NCBI RefSeq assembly: GCF_029894335.1
Contig: NZ_JARXZC010000001.1
Span: 62,001-126,000, forward strand
Source of the DNA: Kitasatospora sp. MAP5-34
GTDB lineage: Bacteria > Actinomycetota > Actinomycetes > Streptomycetales > Streptomycetaceae
Direction: 5' to 3'
Length of the DNA: 64,000 nt
Shown here: one piece after another, positions 26,504-34,469 of the stretch
Numbering within the stretch: position 1 is the stretch's first letter
Layout: each line of letters starts with the position of its first letter
Program-made: the position numbers and the translations under genes
The notes under the pieces: model-generated
What the model was told of the DNA's origin: nothing
The model's input: the letters and a program-made list of their open reading frames with translations, nothing else
Databases searched by the model: none

Positions 26504-27352
26504 GTGACACTGTTCATCAATCAGGGGAATCCCGCTCCGCGGGACCTGCTGCCCGGGGGTAAGGCGTCGTTCACGATCGACGTGGATTCGGATGTCCCGT
26601 TCAGCGGGCTGGAAACGATCAGGGTCACGTTCCCGCCGGGGGTGACGTTCCCTCAGCCCGGCGCGGTCCACTACATCAACGAGGCCGATGGGACAAACAC
26701 CGATCTGCCGTACCAGTGGGACGGCCGGGTGCTGCGGTTCGAGCACACGGTGAACCTCACCCCCGGTGCGCAGAGGCAGAACGGCTTCTACTCGGTCGAC
26801 GTCCAGGCGTTGCAGAATGCCGCACCGGGCGATCACGTGCAGCAGCCGGACGGTCTCGTAATCGGCCTCAACACCCAGGCGCCCCTGCGTTTCCACGTCG
26901 GCACCCCGCCGGCGAGCGGAGGCATCGTCCACCTGTCGACCACCGTCGACCTGCAGCTGACCGCATCCGGCGCCTGGACCAACACTGGCCTGGAAGTTAC
27001 GCTCCCGGAGGCCGGCACGTACCAACTCGACGTGGACATCCGCGGACAGCTCGACAGCGTTCCCCCCGTCAACGCGTTCATCGTCGCCCGGCTCTGGAAC
27101 GCCACGTCGGATACCGCCTTGCCGCACAGTGAGCGGCTCGTCAGCCAGATCATCGATGGAAACCGGGGAGCCGCCCAATACGGAAAAAACGCGACTTCCC
27201 CGATCAATGAGCGCATCACGGTGAATGCGCCGACAGCGATCCGACTGGAGGTGAAGCGGGTCAATAACTTCGGTACCTCGACGATCGCCGCCGGGATCTA
27301 CTCCGACTCCGATGGATACACGTCGTTCCGTTACCAGAAGGTCGCACCCTGA
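26504..27352 (+). CDS. Two-domain beta-rich protein B, paralog of protein A
   Basis: A 282-residue protein. Residues 1-130 (QGNPAPRDLLPGGKASFTID, FPPGVTFPQPG, QNGFYSVDVQALQNAAPGD) share the N-terminal domain of the protein encoded at 18883. Residues about 145-282 differ fully: STTVDLQLTASGAWTNTGLE onwards has the look of a C1q/TNF-like or tail-fibre-like jelly roll. The GTG has AGGAG seven bases upstream. There is no signal peptide. The two paralogs bracket the glycan operon and may be carriers, acceptors or surface partners of that glycan; this is inference. Confidence 0.75.
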   Translation: MTLFINQGNPAPRDLLPGGKASFTIDVDSDVPFSGLETIRVTFPPGVTFPQPGAVHYINEADGTNTDLPYQWDGRVLRFEHTVNLTPGAQRQNGFYSVDVQALQNAAPGDHVQQPDGLVIGLNTQAPLRFHVGTPPASGGIVHLSTTVDLQLTASGAWTNTGLEVTLPEAGTYQLDVDIRGQLDSVPPVNAFIVARLWNATSDTALPHSERLVSQIIDGNRGAAQYGKNATSPINERITVNAPTAIRLEVKRVNNFGTSTIAAGIYSDSDGYTSFRYQKVAP

Positions 27353-27445
27353 CGATCGGCCCAAGAGCCTTCCGGCTGGCACGGTCCGAGGTGCCTGCAC
27401 GTCCCTTGACGAGTCCCCCGCGTGCGGCCCCGAGAGGACGCGAAG

Positions 27446-27485
27446 GCCGCCAGGACCTCGCATCGGTGCGCGAGGTCCTGGCGGC
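27446..27485. terminator. Strong bidirectional terminator
   Basis: Perfect 16-bp arms GCCGCCAGGACCTCGC and complement around an 8-base loop, in the gap between convergent genes at 27352 and 27504. Confidence 0.85.
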
Positions 27486-27503
27486 GCCGGTTGGGTCAGT
27501 CGC

Positions 27504-28529
27504 TCACTTCGAGGACAGGACGCACCCGCCGGCGCGGTTGCTGTAGAGCGGTTGCATCGCGAAGTTCCAGGGCCCCAGGGTGACGAGGCTGTCGTGGTTC
27601 CAGGCGCACAGGTCGCCGATCTCCTCGCGGCTCGGGTCCACCCAGCCGCTGGTGGGCTGGGGGTCGGTGATCGTCTCGGCGTACTCGTGGCCGGCGACGA
27701 TGCTGAAGCCGTCCATCGGGCTCTGGACGGAGTTGGCGCCGCACATGGAGCCGGCGTCCTGGACGAACGGCAGGTTGGTGTACCCGACCTGGCCGGTCCA
27801 GCTGTGCCAGGCGCAGAACCCGTGCTTCGGGAAGAAGTCCGGGTGGGTGCCGCTCGGGCTGACGACGATGATGTTCACGTTGGGGCCGGAGACGCCGAAG
27901 CGCTGCGCCGCGTTCTGCGCCTCGGCCGCAATGTCGGCCTGCTGGGCCCAGACCGGGACGGGGTTGCTGGTGTCGACCATGGCACCGGCGAGGACCTGGC
28001 CGTTGAAACTCGGCGCGTTGCCGTGGCCGTCGGTGTACTGGCTGGTGACGGTCGACCAAGTGTCGTTCTGCGAGCCGAGGCCGGTGAAGAGGGCCTGCAG
28101 GTAGCCCTCGACGGCGTTCTCGTTGGGGTTGTTGGCATACCACTGGCTGCCCCAGAAGTCCAGGTAGACCTTGGGGGCGGTCGCCACCGGTCCGGAGCGG
28201 TACTGAAGGCCGGCGGTCGGCCAGTCGGGCGGGAAGACGGTGGCGGCGCCGGCCTGGTGTGGTGCGGCGGGCGGAGCGGTGTGCTGTCCGCGCATCGGGA
28301 TGATGCCGGCGCGGGGATTGAGTTGCACCTGGACGTCCTTGCCGCCCACGTGCACGGTGACGGAACGGCCGTCCGACGGCTGCACGGCGGCCGACGCAGA
28401 GGTGGGCTGCGGGGCGGCCTGCGCGGGGAGTGTCGTGGCCGAGGCGGCCAGCACCGCGAGGACCGTGACGGCAACTGTTCTGACGGACCGTCGCATCTGG
28501 CGACGCGAGCTGCGGAGCATGGGGTTCAC
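27504..28529 (-). CDS. Secreted protein with HEYAE motif, possible metal-dependent hydrolase
   Basis: A 341-residue exported protein. The start GTG at 28529 has GAGG eight bases upstream and gives a twin-Arg-free signal peptide (VRTVAVTVLAVLAASATTLP, then AQAA). The mature part has FWGSQWYAN, VSPSGTHPDFFP, two Cys pairs and FSIVAGHEYAETITDPQPTS. HEYAE..TDP recurs in actinomycete secreted proteins and looks like a partial zinc-peptidase site (HExxx with later Asp), but the second His of HExxH is missing. Function is not established. It ends at the shared strong terminator. Confidence 0.78.
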   Translation of the reverse strand: MNPMLRSSRRQMRRSVRTVAVTVLAVLAASATTLPAQAAPQPTSASAAVQPSDGRSVTVHVGGKDVQVQLNPRAGIIPMRGQHTAPPAAPHQAGAATVFPPDWPTAGLQYRSGPVATAPKVYLDFWGSQWYANNPNENAVEGYLQALFTGLGSQNDTWSTVTSQYTDGHGNAPSFNGQVLAGAMVDTSNPVPVWAQQADIAAEAQNAAQRFGVSGPNVNIIVVSPSGTHPDFFPKHGFCAWHSWTGQVGYTNLPFVQDAGSMCGANSVQSPMDGFSIVAGHEYAETITDPQPTSGWVDPSREEIGDLCAWNHDSLVTLGPWNFAMQPLYSNRAGGCVLSSK

Positions 28530-28692
28530 CGGGAGTTCCTCACCGTTGCTGTGGGGGATGCGCACCATGGGGAACTGTAATTGCACATGTGACATATCAA
28601 CAGACTTGTTGCTGACTTATGTCTTTGGCTGATCGATTTTGTGCGATTGGCTGCCGCCACGCGAGGAGTGGCCGGGTCGTCCTGAGGATCGG

Positions 28693-28872
28693 TCAGCCTG
28701 CCGCACTCCCGCTCGGATGCCAGCTGCGCGCCGCGAGTTGGGTGCGCCACATCCGGGCGTAGCGCCCGTCGGGCTCGGCCAGCAGGTCGGTGTGGGCGCC
28801 GCGTTGGGTGATCCGGCCGCCGTCGACGACGAGGATCTGGTCGGCGCCGACGACGGTGGAGAGCTGATGCGC
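28693..28872 (-). pseudogene. Remnant of an ABC exporter ATPase, C-terminus only
   Basis: The reverse strand reads AHQLSTVVGADQILVVDGGR, then ITQRGAHTDLLAEPDGRYAR and MWRTQLAARSW before a stop. This is the H-loop and C-terminal end of an MsbA-type ABC exporter nucleotide-binding domain. The Walker motifs and membrane part are absent; upstream sequence (TTTWPPRR) is no longer recognisable. The gap 28530-29062 otherwise holds only the two Zur-like boxes and the znuA-like promoter. It marks a deletion next to the zinc importer. Confidence 0.7.
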
Positions 28873-28933
28873 GGCTCGACGCGGCGGCCAGGTGGTGGTC
28901 AGGCGACAGGGCGGCGGCGGGCTGCGTCAAGAT

Positions 28934-28949
28934 TCGGTAATGATTGTCA
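28934..28949 (-). promoter_or_regulatory. Zur-like box 1 of the zinc importer
   Basis: TGACAATCATTACCGA on the reverse strand shares the core TGANAATCATT with box 2 and agrees with about 11 of 15 positions of the Zur consensus as remembered. Confidence 0.5.
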
Positions 28950-28973
28950 TCTCAACGCCGATCGGACTGGTGT

Positions 28974-28989
28974 TGAAAATCATTTCTGA
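28974..28989 (+). promoter_or_regulatory. Zur-like box 2 of the zinc importer
   Basis: TGAAAATCATTTCTGA, 74 bases before the binding-protein start, matches 12 of 15 positions of TGAAAATCATTTTCA. Being close to the likely transcription start, it fits repression by the Fur-family protein encoded at the end of the same operon. Confidence 0.6.
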
Positions 28990-29062
28990 CTAGCGTTGGC
29001 ATCGTCCAGCCGAGGCGGGCCCTGTCACAGGGGTCCGCAGCTCTCAGAGGAGTACCCTCACC

Positions 29063-30028
29063 ATGCGCGCCGTCCTTCCCCGTTCCGTCCGCAGACACCC
29101 CGCTCGCCTCGTGCTGAGCGCCGCGGCCGTCGCCGCGCTCGCGGCCACCAGTGCCTGCTCGACGTCCTCCTCGACGGCGAAGGCGAGTCCGTCCGCTGCG
29201 GCCGGCTCCAATACCATCCAGGTGGTGGCGGCGGAGAACTTCTGGGGCAGCATCGCCACCCAACTCGGCGGCTCGCACGTGAAGGTGACGAGCATCATCA
29301 CCAACCCGGACACCGACCCGCACTCCTACGAGCCGACCGCCGGCGACGCGCGGACGATCGCGGGTGCGGACTACGCGATCACCAACGGGATCGGGTACGA
29401 CGCGTGGTCGGACAAGCTGCTGGCGGCCAACCCGGCGCCGAGCCGCACCACGCTGAAGGTCGGTGACCTGGTGGGGAAGAAGGAGGGCGACAACCCGCAC
29501 CAGTGGTACTCGCACGACAGCCTGTACAAGGTGATCGACCAGGTCATCGCCGACTACAAGAAGATAGACCCGGCCGACGCGGCCTACTTCGACACCCAGA
29601 AGCAGACCTTCGAGACCCAGACGCTGGCGAAGTACAACCAGCTGGAGTCGGACATCAAGGCGAAGTACGCGGGTACCCCGATCGGTGCGTCCGAGTCGAT
29701 CGTGACGCCGCTCGCGGAGAGCACGGGCCTGAAGATGATGACGCCCGCGACGTTCCTGTCCGCGGAGAGCGAGGGCACCGACCCCACCGCCGCCGACAAG
29801 GCCACCATCGACCAGCAGATCTCCGGCAAGCAGATCAAGATCTACGTGTACAACACCCAGAACTCCAATCCCGATGTGGTGGCCCAGGTGAACGCCGCCA
29901 AGGCACAGGGCATCCCGGTCGCCCAGGTCACCGAGACCCTCGCCCCGGCCGGCGCCACCTTCCAGGACTGGCAGACCCAGGAGCTGCAGGGCATCGCGGA
30001 CGCGCTGAAGGCGGCGACGGGCAAGTGA
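29063..30028 (+). CDS. Zinc/manganese ABC transporter substrate-binding lipoprotein (ZnuA-like)
   Basis: A 321-residue cluster A-I (TroA/ZnuA) binding protein with lipobox ATSAC at about residue 32. Metal-site segments are DPHSYEP and NPHQWYS, giving two His ligands. The third position, often His, lies in a segment read here as ASESIVTPLAESTGL, and the C-terminal acidic ligand is uncertain. It catches zinc outside the membrane for the permeases encoded next. AGGAG precedes the ATG. Zur-like boxes upstream suggest expression when zinc is low. Confidence 0.88.
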   Translation: MRAVLPRSVRRHPARLVLSAAAVAALAATSACSTSSSTAKASPSAAAGSNTIQVVAAENFWGSIATQLGGSHVKVTSIITNPDTDPHSYEPTAGDARTIAGADYAITNGIGYDAWSDKLLAANPAPSRTTLKVGDLVGKKEGDNPHQWYSHDSLYKVIDQVIADYKKIDPADAAYFDTQKQTFETQTLAKYNQLESDIKAKYAGTPIGASESIVTPLAESTGLKMMTPATFLSAESEGTDPTAADKATIDQQISGKQIKIYVYNTQNSNPDVVAQVNAAKAQGIPVAQVTETLAPAGATFQDWQTQELQGIADALKAATGK

Positions 30029-30057
30029 GCATCCACCCGACCGAAGAGGTCCCAGCG

Positions 30058-30933
30058 ATGGCGGCGGCGAAGCAGCCCGAGCCCGATCCGGTGCTGTCGC
30101 TACGCGGCGTGGCCGTGCGGGTGGGCGGGCGGACCCTGTGGTCGGGTGTCGATCTGACCGTGGGGGCCGGGGAGTTCACAGCCGTCCTCGGCCCCAACGG
30201 GGTCGGCAAGTCCACCCTGGTGAAGGTGCTGCTCGGGGTGCTGCCGGCGGCGGCCGGCGAGGTGCGGGTGCTGGGCGGGGCGCCGGGCGCGCGCAGCGGC
30301 GCCGTGGGGTACCTGCCGCAGCGGCGCAGTTTCGACGCGAGCGTGCGCATCCGTGGGGTGGACGTGGTGCGGCTGGGCCTGGACGGGGACCGCTGGGGGA
30401 TCCCCGTCCCGGGTCTGGGCCGCGCCAGACGCCAGGCCGCCCGCGAGAGGGTGGCGGAGGTCGTCGAACTCGTCGGCGCGTCCGCCTACGCCCACCGGCC
30501 GATCGGCCAGTGCTCGGGCGGCGAGCAGCAGCGGCTGCTGATCGCCCAGGCGCTGATACGGAGGCCCCAAGTCCTGCTGCTGGACGAGCCGTTGGACAGC
30601 CTCGACCTGCCCAACCAGAGTGCCATCGCCGCCCTGCTGGGCCGGATCTGCCACCAGGAGCAGGTGTCGGTGGTGATGGTCGCCCACGACGTGAACCCGA
30701 TCCTGCACCACCTCGACCGGGTCGTCTACATCGCCGAGGGCGGCGCCGTCGCCGGCACACCCACCGAGGTGATCACCTCCGAGACGCTGACCCGCCTCTA
30801 CCGGACGCCGATCGAGGTGCTGCGCACCAGCGACGGCCGGCTCGTGGTGGTCGGCCAGCCCGAGGCCCCGGCGCTGCACAGCGACCGGCACCCGGAGCCC
30901 GGGACGGGGGGTGGCGGCCATGTTGCTGGCTGA
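30058..30933 (+). CDS. Zinc ABC transporter ATPase (ZnuC-like)
   Basis: A 291-residue ABC ATPase with Walker A GPNGVGKST, Q-loop in YLPQRR, signature CSGGEQQR, Walker B VLLLDEPLD and the H-loop VAHD. It drives metal uptake with the two permeases that follow. The ATG at 30058 has AGAGG eight bases upstream and 29 bases separate it from the binding-protein stop. The last 14 bases overlap the first permease gene. A C-terminal tail of about 35 residues is Pro/Gly-rich and probably not functional. Confidence 0.9.
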   Translation: MAAAKQPEPDPVLSLRGVAVRVGGRTLWSGVDLTVGAGEFTAVLGPNGVGKSTLVKVLLGVLPAAAGEVRVLGGAPGARSGAVGYLPQRRSFDASVRIRGVDVVRLGLDGDRWGIPVPGLGRARRQAARERVAEVVELVGASAYAHRPIGQCSGGEQQRLLIAQALIRRPQVLLLDEPLDSLDLPNQSAIAALLGRICHQEQVSVVMVAHDVNPILHHLDRVVYIAEGGAVAGTPTEVITSETLTRLYRTPIEVLRTSDGRLVVVGQPEAPALHSDRHPEPGTGGGGHVAG

Positions 30934-31834
30934 CGCCAACTCGCCCGTCTTCTCCTGGAACCTGCTCGCCGACTTCCAGGAGATGTGGGCGTACCCGTTC
31001 ATGGTCAACGCCTTCCGGGCCGGCGCGATCGTCTCCGTGGTCTGCGCGGTGGTCGGCTGGTTCATGGTGCTGCGCCGCCAGACCTTCGCCGGGCACACGC
31101 TGTCCGTCGCCGCGTTCCCCGGTGCCTCACTGGCGATCCTGGTCGGCGTGAGCACAAGTCTGGGCTACTTCGGCTTCTGCGTGGCCGCCGCCCTGGTCAT
31201 CGCCGCGCTCGGCCGCAAAGGCCGGGACGCCGGAGCCGAGGAGTCGGCCGTCACCGGGACGGTCCAGGCCTTCGCGCTGGCCTGCGGCTACCTGTTCATC
31301 AGCCTGTACAAGGGCCTGCTCGAAGGCCCCACCGCGCTGCTGTTCGGCAGCTTCCTCGGCATCACCACCGGACAGGTGCTGCTGCTCGCGGTCGTCGGCG
31401 CGGTCGTGCTCGCCGTCCTGGCCGTCATCGGGCGTCCGCTGCTCTTCGCCACCGTCGACCCCGAAGTCGCGGCCGGGCGCGGGGTGCCGGTGCGCCTGCT
31501 GTCCGCCCTGTTCCTCGTCCTACTGGGTGCCGCGACCGCCGAAGCCAGCCAGATCACCGGCACCCTGCTGGTCTTCGCGCTGATGGTGGTGCCGGCCGCC
31601 ACCGCCCAGCAGCTCACCGGCCGCCCGGGGCTGAGCCTGCTGCTCGCCGCACTGATCGGCCTCGCCTGCTGCTGGGGTGGGCTGATCGCCGCCTACTACC
31701 AGCCCTACCCGCTCGGATTCTTCGTGACCACCATCGCCTTCACCGGCTACGTCCTGGCCCACCTCGGCCGCGCCCTGCACGGCGCGCTCGGCCGTACCCG
31801 GGGGTCCTCGTTCGGGCTCGGGGGTGCGGCATGA
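30920..31834 (+). CDS. Zinc ABC transporter permease 1 (ABC-3 family)
   Basis: A 304-residue permease with about eight hydrophobic segments and ABC-3 features such as MVLRRQTFAGHTLSVAAFPG near the start and ATAEASQITGTLLVFALMVV in the middle. ATG at 30920 is preferred; GTG at 30911 is possible. It overlaps the ATPase gene by 14 bases and the second permease by four. Most ZnuB systems use one permease as a homodimer; here two different permeases could pair. Confidence 0.88.
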   Translation: MLLADANSPVFSWNLLADFQEMWAYPFMVNAFRAGAIVSVVCAVVGWFMVLRRQTFAGHTLSVAAFPGASLAILVGVSTSLGYFGFCVAAALVIAALGRKGRDAGAEESAVTGTVQAFALACGYLFISLYKGLLEGPTALLFGSFLGITTGQVLLLAVVGAVVLAVLAVIGRPLLFATVDPEVAAGRGVPVRLLSALFLVLLGAATAEASQITGTLLVFALMVVPAATAQQLTGRPGLSLLLAALIGLACCWGGLIAAYYQPYPLGFFVTTIAFTGYVLAHLGRALHGALGRTRGSSFGLGGAA

Positions 31835-32664
31835 ACGTGCTCACCCAGCCCTTCTTCCAGCACGCCCTGCTGGCCGGCACCGCCATCGCACTCGCCTGCG
31901 GGCTGGTCGGGTACTTCCTCGTCCTGCGCGCCCAGATCTTCACCGGCGACGCGCTCAGTCATGTCGCCTTCACCGGCGCGATGGCGGCGCTGGCCGGCGG
32001 CTACGACCTGCGCCTGGGCCTGTTCGCCGCCACCGTCGGCGTCGGACTGCTGCTCGGCGGGATCGGCCGCCGGGGCCGCCCGGACGACGTGGTGATCGGC
32101 AGCGTCTTCGCGTGGATCCTCGGCCTCGGCGCCTTCTTCCTCACCATCTACACCACCTCCCGCAGCGGTGCCCAGGGCGGCGCCGGCACCACCGTGCTGT
32201 TCGGCTCGATCTTCGGCCTGAGCAGCGGCCAGACCCAGCTCGCCGTGCTGATCGCCGCAGCGATCTCCGTGGTCCTGCTGCTGATCGCCCGCCCGCTGCT
32301 GTTCGCCACCCTCGACGAGGCCGTTGCGGCGGCGCGCGGCGTCCCGGTACGGCTGCTCGGCTTCGGCTTCCTCGCCCTGGTCGGCGCGACCGCCGGTGAG
32401 GCCACCCAGGCCGTCGGCTCGCTGCTGCTGCTCGGCCTGCTCGCCGCCCCGGCCGGTGCCGCGATCCGCCTCACCAACCGGCCCTTCCACGCACTCGCGC
32501 TCTCCGCCGGGCTCGCGGTCGGCGAGATGTGGGGTGGCCTGCTGCTCAGTGCCGAAGCGCCCAAGCTGCCGCCCAGCTTCGCCATCATGGCCACCGCGAG
32601 CGCGGTCTACGCCGCGACCTTCCTGATCCGCCCGAGCCGAGCCGCTCGCCCGGTAGCGGCCTGA
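31831..32664 (+). CDS. Zinc ABC transporter permease 2 (ABC-3 family)
   Basis: A 277-residue permease homologous to permease 1, with FLVLRAQIFTGDALSHVAFT and TAGEATQAVGSLLLLGLLAA. About eight hydrophobic segments. The start overlaps permease 1 by ATGA. A longer central stretch (TSRSGAQGGAGTTVLFGSIF) distinguishes it. It probably forms the second half of the membrane channel. Confidence 0.88.
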   Translation: MNVLTQPFFQHALLAGTAIALACGLVGYFLVLRAQIFTGDALSHVAFTGAMAALAGGYDLRLGLFAATVGVGLLLGGIGRRGRPDDVVIGSVFAWILGLGAFFLTIYTTSRSGAQGGAGTTVLFGSIFGLSSGQTQLAVLIAAAISVVLLLIARPLLFATLDEAVAAARGVPVRLLGFGFLALVGATAGEATQAVGSLLLLGLLAAPAGAAIRLTNRPFHALALSAGLAVGEMWGGLLLSAEAPKLPPSFAIMATASAVYAATFLIRPSRAARPVAA

Positions 32665-32690
32665 CGATGGTGGGCTCACGGGGGAAGAAC

Positions 32691-33221
32691 ATGAACGACC
32701 GGGGCGTCTCCGCCCTCGCCGCCGCATTCGACCGCAGGGCAGCCGGGAGCGCCAGCCGCTTCGGCGGTAGCCGAGCGGTCGATGCCGCGCGGCCGCCCGC
32801 GCCACCGAACGAGGTCGAACTGATCGGGCGGCCGACGCCGCAACGCACCGAGGTCCTGCAAGCCCTGGCCGGCTGCGAGGAGTTCATCAGCGCCCAGCTG
32901 CTGCACGCCGGCCTGCTCGCGGCCGGCTCCCGGGTCGGCCTGAGCACGGTCTACCGCACGCTCACCGCACTCGCCGCCGCCGTCCGGGCCGACGTGGTCC
33001 GCGATGTCAACGGTGAGAGGCTCTTCCGCTACCGCCCCGACACCGACCACCGGCACTACCTGATCTGCCGTCGGTGCGGCCTCAGCGTCCCGGTGGACTC
33101 GGGCCCGGTCGAGGCCTGGGCCGACGAGATCGCCCGGACCTCGGGCTTCGCACAGGTCCAGCACACGGTGGAACTGGCCGGCACCTGCGTCGGCTGCGTG
33201 GCGGCGGACGCCGGCAGCTGA
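32691..33221 (+). CDS. Fur-family zinc uptake repressor (Zur-like)
   Basis: A 176-residue Fur-family regulator. The DNA-recognition helix reads GLSTVYRTLTAL; metal-site residues are in HRHYLICRRCGLSVPV and at the C-terminus CVGCVAAD, giving the two CxxC pairs of the structural zinc site. A 40-residue low-complexity N-terminal extension is unusual. The ATG at 32691 has GGGGGA five bases upstream. Location at the end of the zinc importer operon supports Zur rather than iron or peroxide sensing. It would bind the boxes at 28934 and 28974 and perhaps those at 8038 and 16091. Confidence 0.87.
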   Translation: MNDRGVSALAAAFDRRAAGSASRFGGSRAVDAARPPAPPNEVELIGRPTPQRTEVLQALAGCEEFISAQLLHAGLLAAGSRVGLSTVYRTLTALAAAVRADVVRDVNGERLFRYRPDTDHRHYLICRRCGLSVPVDSGPVEAWADEIARTSGFAQVQHTVELAGTCVGCVAADAGS

Positions 33222-33384
33222 TCTCCCGCACCGGGGGCACGCACTTCACTGTGGTGGCGTGGGTGCAACACATGCACACATTGCTATATGCTGACTCGTA
33301 GATGTTCTGCGCAGCAGCCATGCCGCGCACCGCAGTTGTGTGCCGGTAGCCGGCGTGGCGACACATACGAGAGGGAGTCCCCGG

Positions 33385-33690
33385 ATGTCCACCGCAACGC
33401 AGCACGAGACGCACGCCGACCACCCGCACGTTCACGGCGAGGGCTGTGGCCACGTCGCCATTCCGCACGGCGACCACGTCGACTACGCGCACGACAGCCA
33501 CATCCACCGGGTGCACGACGGCCACGTGGACGAGTGCGCGGTCACCGAGCACGCGATGCACCAGGGGCATGAGGGCCACGAGCACGGCGCGGGCTGCGGC
33601 CACGTCGCCGTGCCGCACGAGGACCACGTCGACTACGTCCACGACGGGCACCGCCACGCCGGCCACGAGGGGCACTGGGACGACCACTGA
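33385..33690 (+). CDS. His-rich metal-binding protein with two internal repeats
   Basis: A 101-residue protein in which about a quarter of residues are His. Two repeats of about 33 residues begin GEGCGHVAIPHGDHVDYAHD and GAGCGHVAVPHEDHVDYVHD, each with one Cys. No signal peptide or membrane segment, so it is likely cytoplasmic zinc (or nickel/cobalt) storage. GGGAG precedes the ATG. It stands between the Zur-like and ArsR-like genes with its own AT-rich promoter region (about 33265-33300). It is probably induced by metal excess under the ArsR protein; inferred. Confidence 0.82.
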   Translation: MSTATQHETHADHPHVHGEGCGHVAIPHGDHVDYAHDSHIHRVHDGHVDECAVTEHAMHQGHEGHEHGAGCGHVAVPHEDHVDYVHDGHRHAGHEGHWDDH

Positions 33691-33706
33691 CGCATGGCGG
33701 GAGGCT

Positions 33707-33743
33707 GGAAGGCGGATCGACCCTCGGGGTCGGTCCGCCTTCC
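33707..33743 (+). terminator. Terminator after the His-rich gene
   Basis: 17-bp arms (GGAAGGCGGATCGACCC and complement, one mismatch) around a TCG loop, 16 bases after the stop. Confidence 0.8.
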
Positions 33744-33746
33744 GCT

Positions 33747-33774
33747 GTTCCGGTCGGAGCGTTCCGGTCGGAGC
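33747..33774. repeat. 14-bp tandem duplication
   Basis: GTTCCGGTCGGAGC occurs twice in direct contact, followed by a decayed third unit, between the terminator and the ArsR gene. It may be replication slippage or a tandem binding site. Confidence 0.5.
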
Positions 33775-33830
33775 GTTTCCGTCCCGGTCGAGGGGAGATG
33801 ACATCCATTCCCAGGTATTAAGGTATGCAT

Positions 33831-34175
33831 ATGGCCACGCATCCAGCCCCCGGCGACCGGCAGGACGATTCGCACACCGACCGGCAGGACGAGCCGCACG
33901 CCGACCTGCAGGCCGCCAGCGAGCTGCTGCGCGCACTGGCCGCACCCGTGCGCCTGGGCATCGTGCGCGAACTCGCCGGCGGGCGCCGGCGGGTCCACGA
34001 ACTCGTGGACGCGCTCGGGGTGAGCCAGCCGCTGGTCTCCCAGCACCTGAGAGTCCTGCGCACCTCGCGGATCGTCACCGCCCACCGAAGATCCCGCGAG
34101 ATCGAGTACTCGCTCACCGACGAGCACATCGCGCACATCGTGCTGGACGCCATCCGGCACGCCGGCGAAGCCTGA
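33831..34175 (+). CDS. ArsR/SmtB-family zinc-sensing repressor
   Basis: A 114-residue winged-helix repressor. The helix-turn-helix is VHELVDALGVSQPLVSQHLR. The last helix reads DEHIAHIVLDAIRHAGE, which fits the alpha-5 zinc site DxH-x10-H-xx-E of SmtB/CzrA, so zinc should release it from DNA. The N-terminus carries extra His and Asp. I chose ATG 33831 with AAGG seven bases upstream; ATG 33825 is equally open. The self-complementary TATGCATA overlaps the start and may be part of its operator. Confidence 0.88.
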   Translation: MATHPAPGDRQDDSHTDRQDEPHADLQAASELLRALAAPVRLGIVRELAGGRRRVHELVDALGVSQPLVSQHLRVLRTSRIVTAHRRSREIEYSLTDEHIAHIVLDAIRHAGEA

Positions 34176-34247
34176 CCGTCCCTCGGTGCACTCACGCACC
34201 CCCTGAGCCGCTTCTCTGACTACCATGCAACTCGGCTGCACTGCGAG

Positions 34248-34397
34248 GGCGCGTGGGAGTGCGGATGGAGCTGGAGTTACGACACCTCCGGTACCGCCCA
34301 GAGCCTCACCGTCACCAACACGACGGCGGGCTACCGGTACATCAGCCTGTACGCCGACACCACGTTCAGTGGAGTCACGGTCACCACGCAGTACTGA
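34248..34397 (+). pseudogene. C-terminal remnant of a secreted protein (PPC-like domain)
   Basis: An open stretch without a start codon reads CGWSWSYDTSGTAQSLTVTN and TTAGYRYISLYADTTFSGVT before a stop at 34395. This is the end of a pre-peptidase C-terminal (PPC) or similar beta-sandwich domain of secreted proteases. A normal terminator follows, which supports loss of the upstream part of a real gene. The rest of the gap 34176-34469 holds nothing else. Confidence 0.5.
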
Positions 34398-34406
34398 GGT
34401 CCCCGG

Positions 34407-34445
34407 GTGGGCCCCTGGCACCTCGAGCGGTTGCCGGGGGCCCAC
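34407..34445. terminator. Hairpin terminator
   Basis: 14-bp arms GTGGGCCCCTGGCA and complement with one mismatch, 11-base loop, between the remnant and a convergent gene. Confidence 0.7.
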
Positions 34446-34469
34446 TGTGGTGTCACGCGGCGTGCGGTG

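Noticed and set aside
33385-33690. CRISPR-like or low-complexity repeat at the His-rich gene
   Set aside because: The repeat is protein-level with two units only, in a gene with a good ribosome site.
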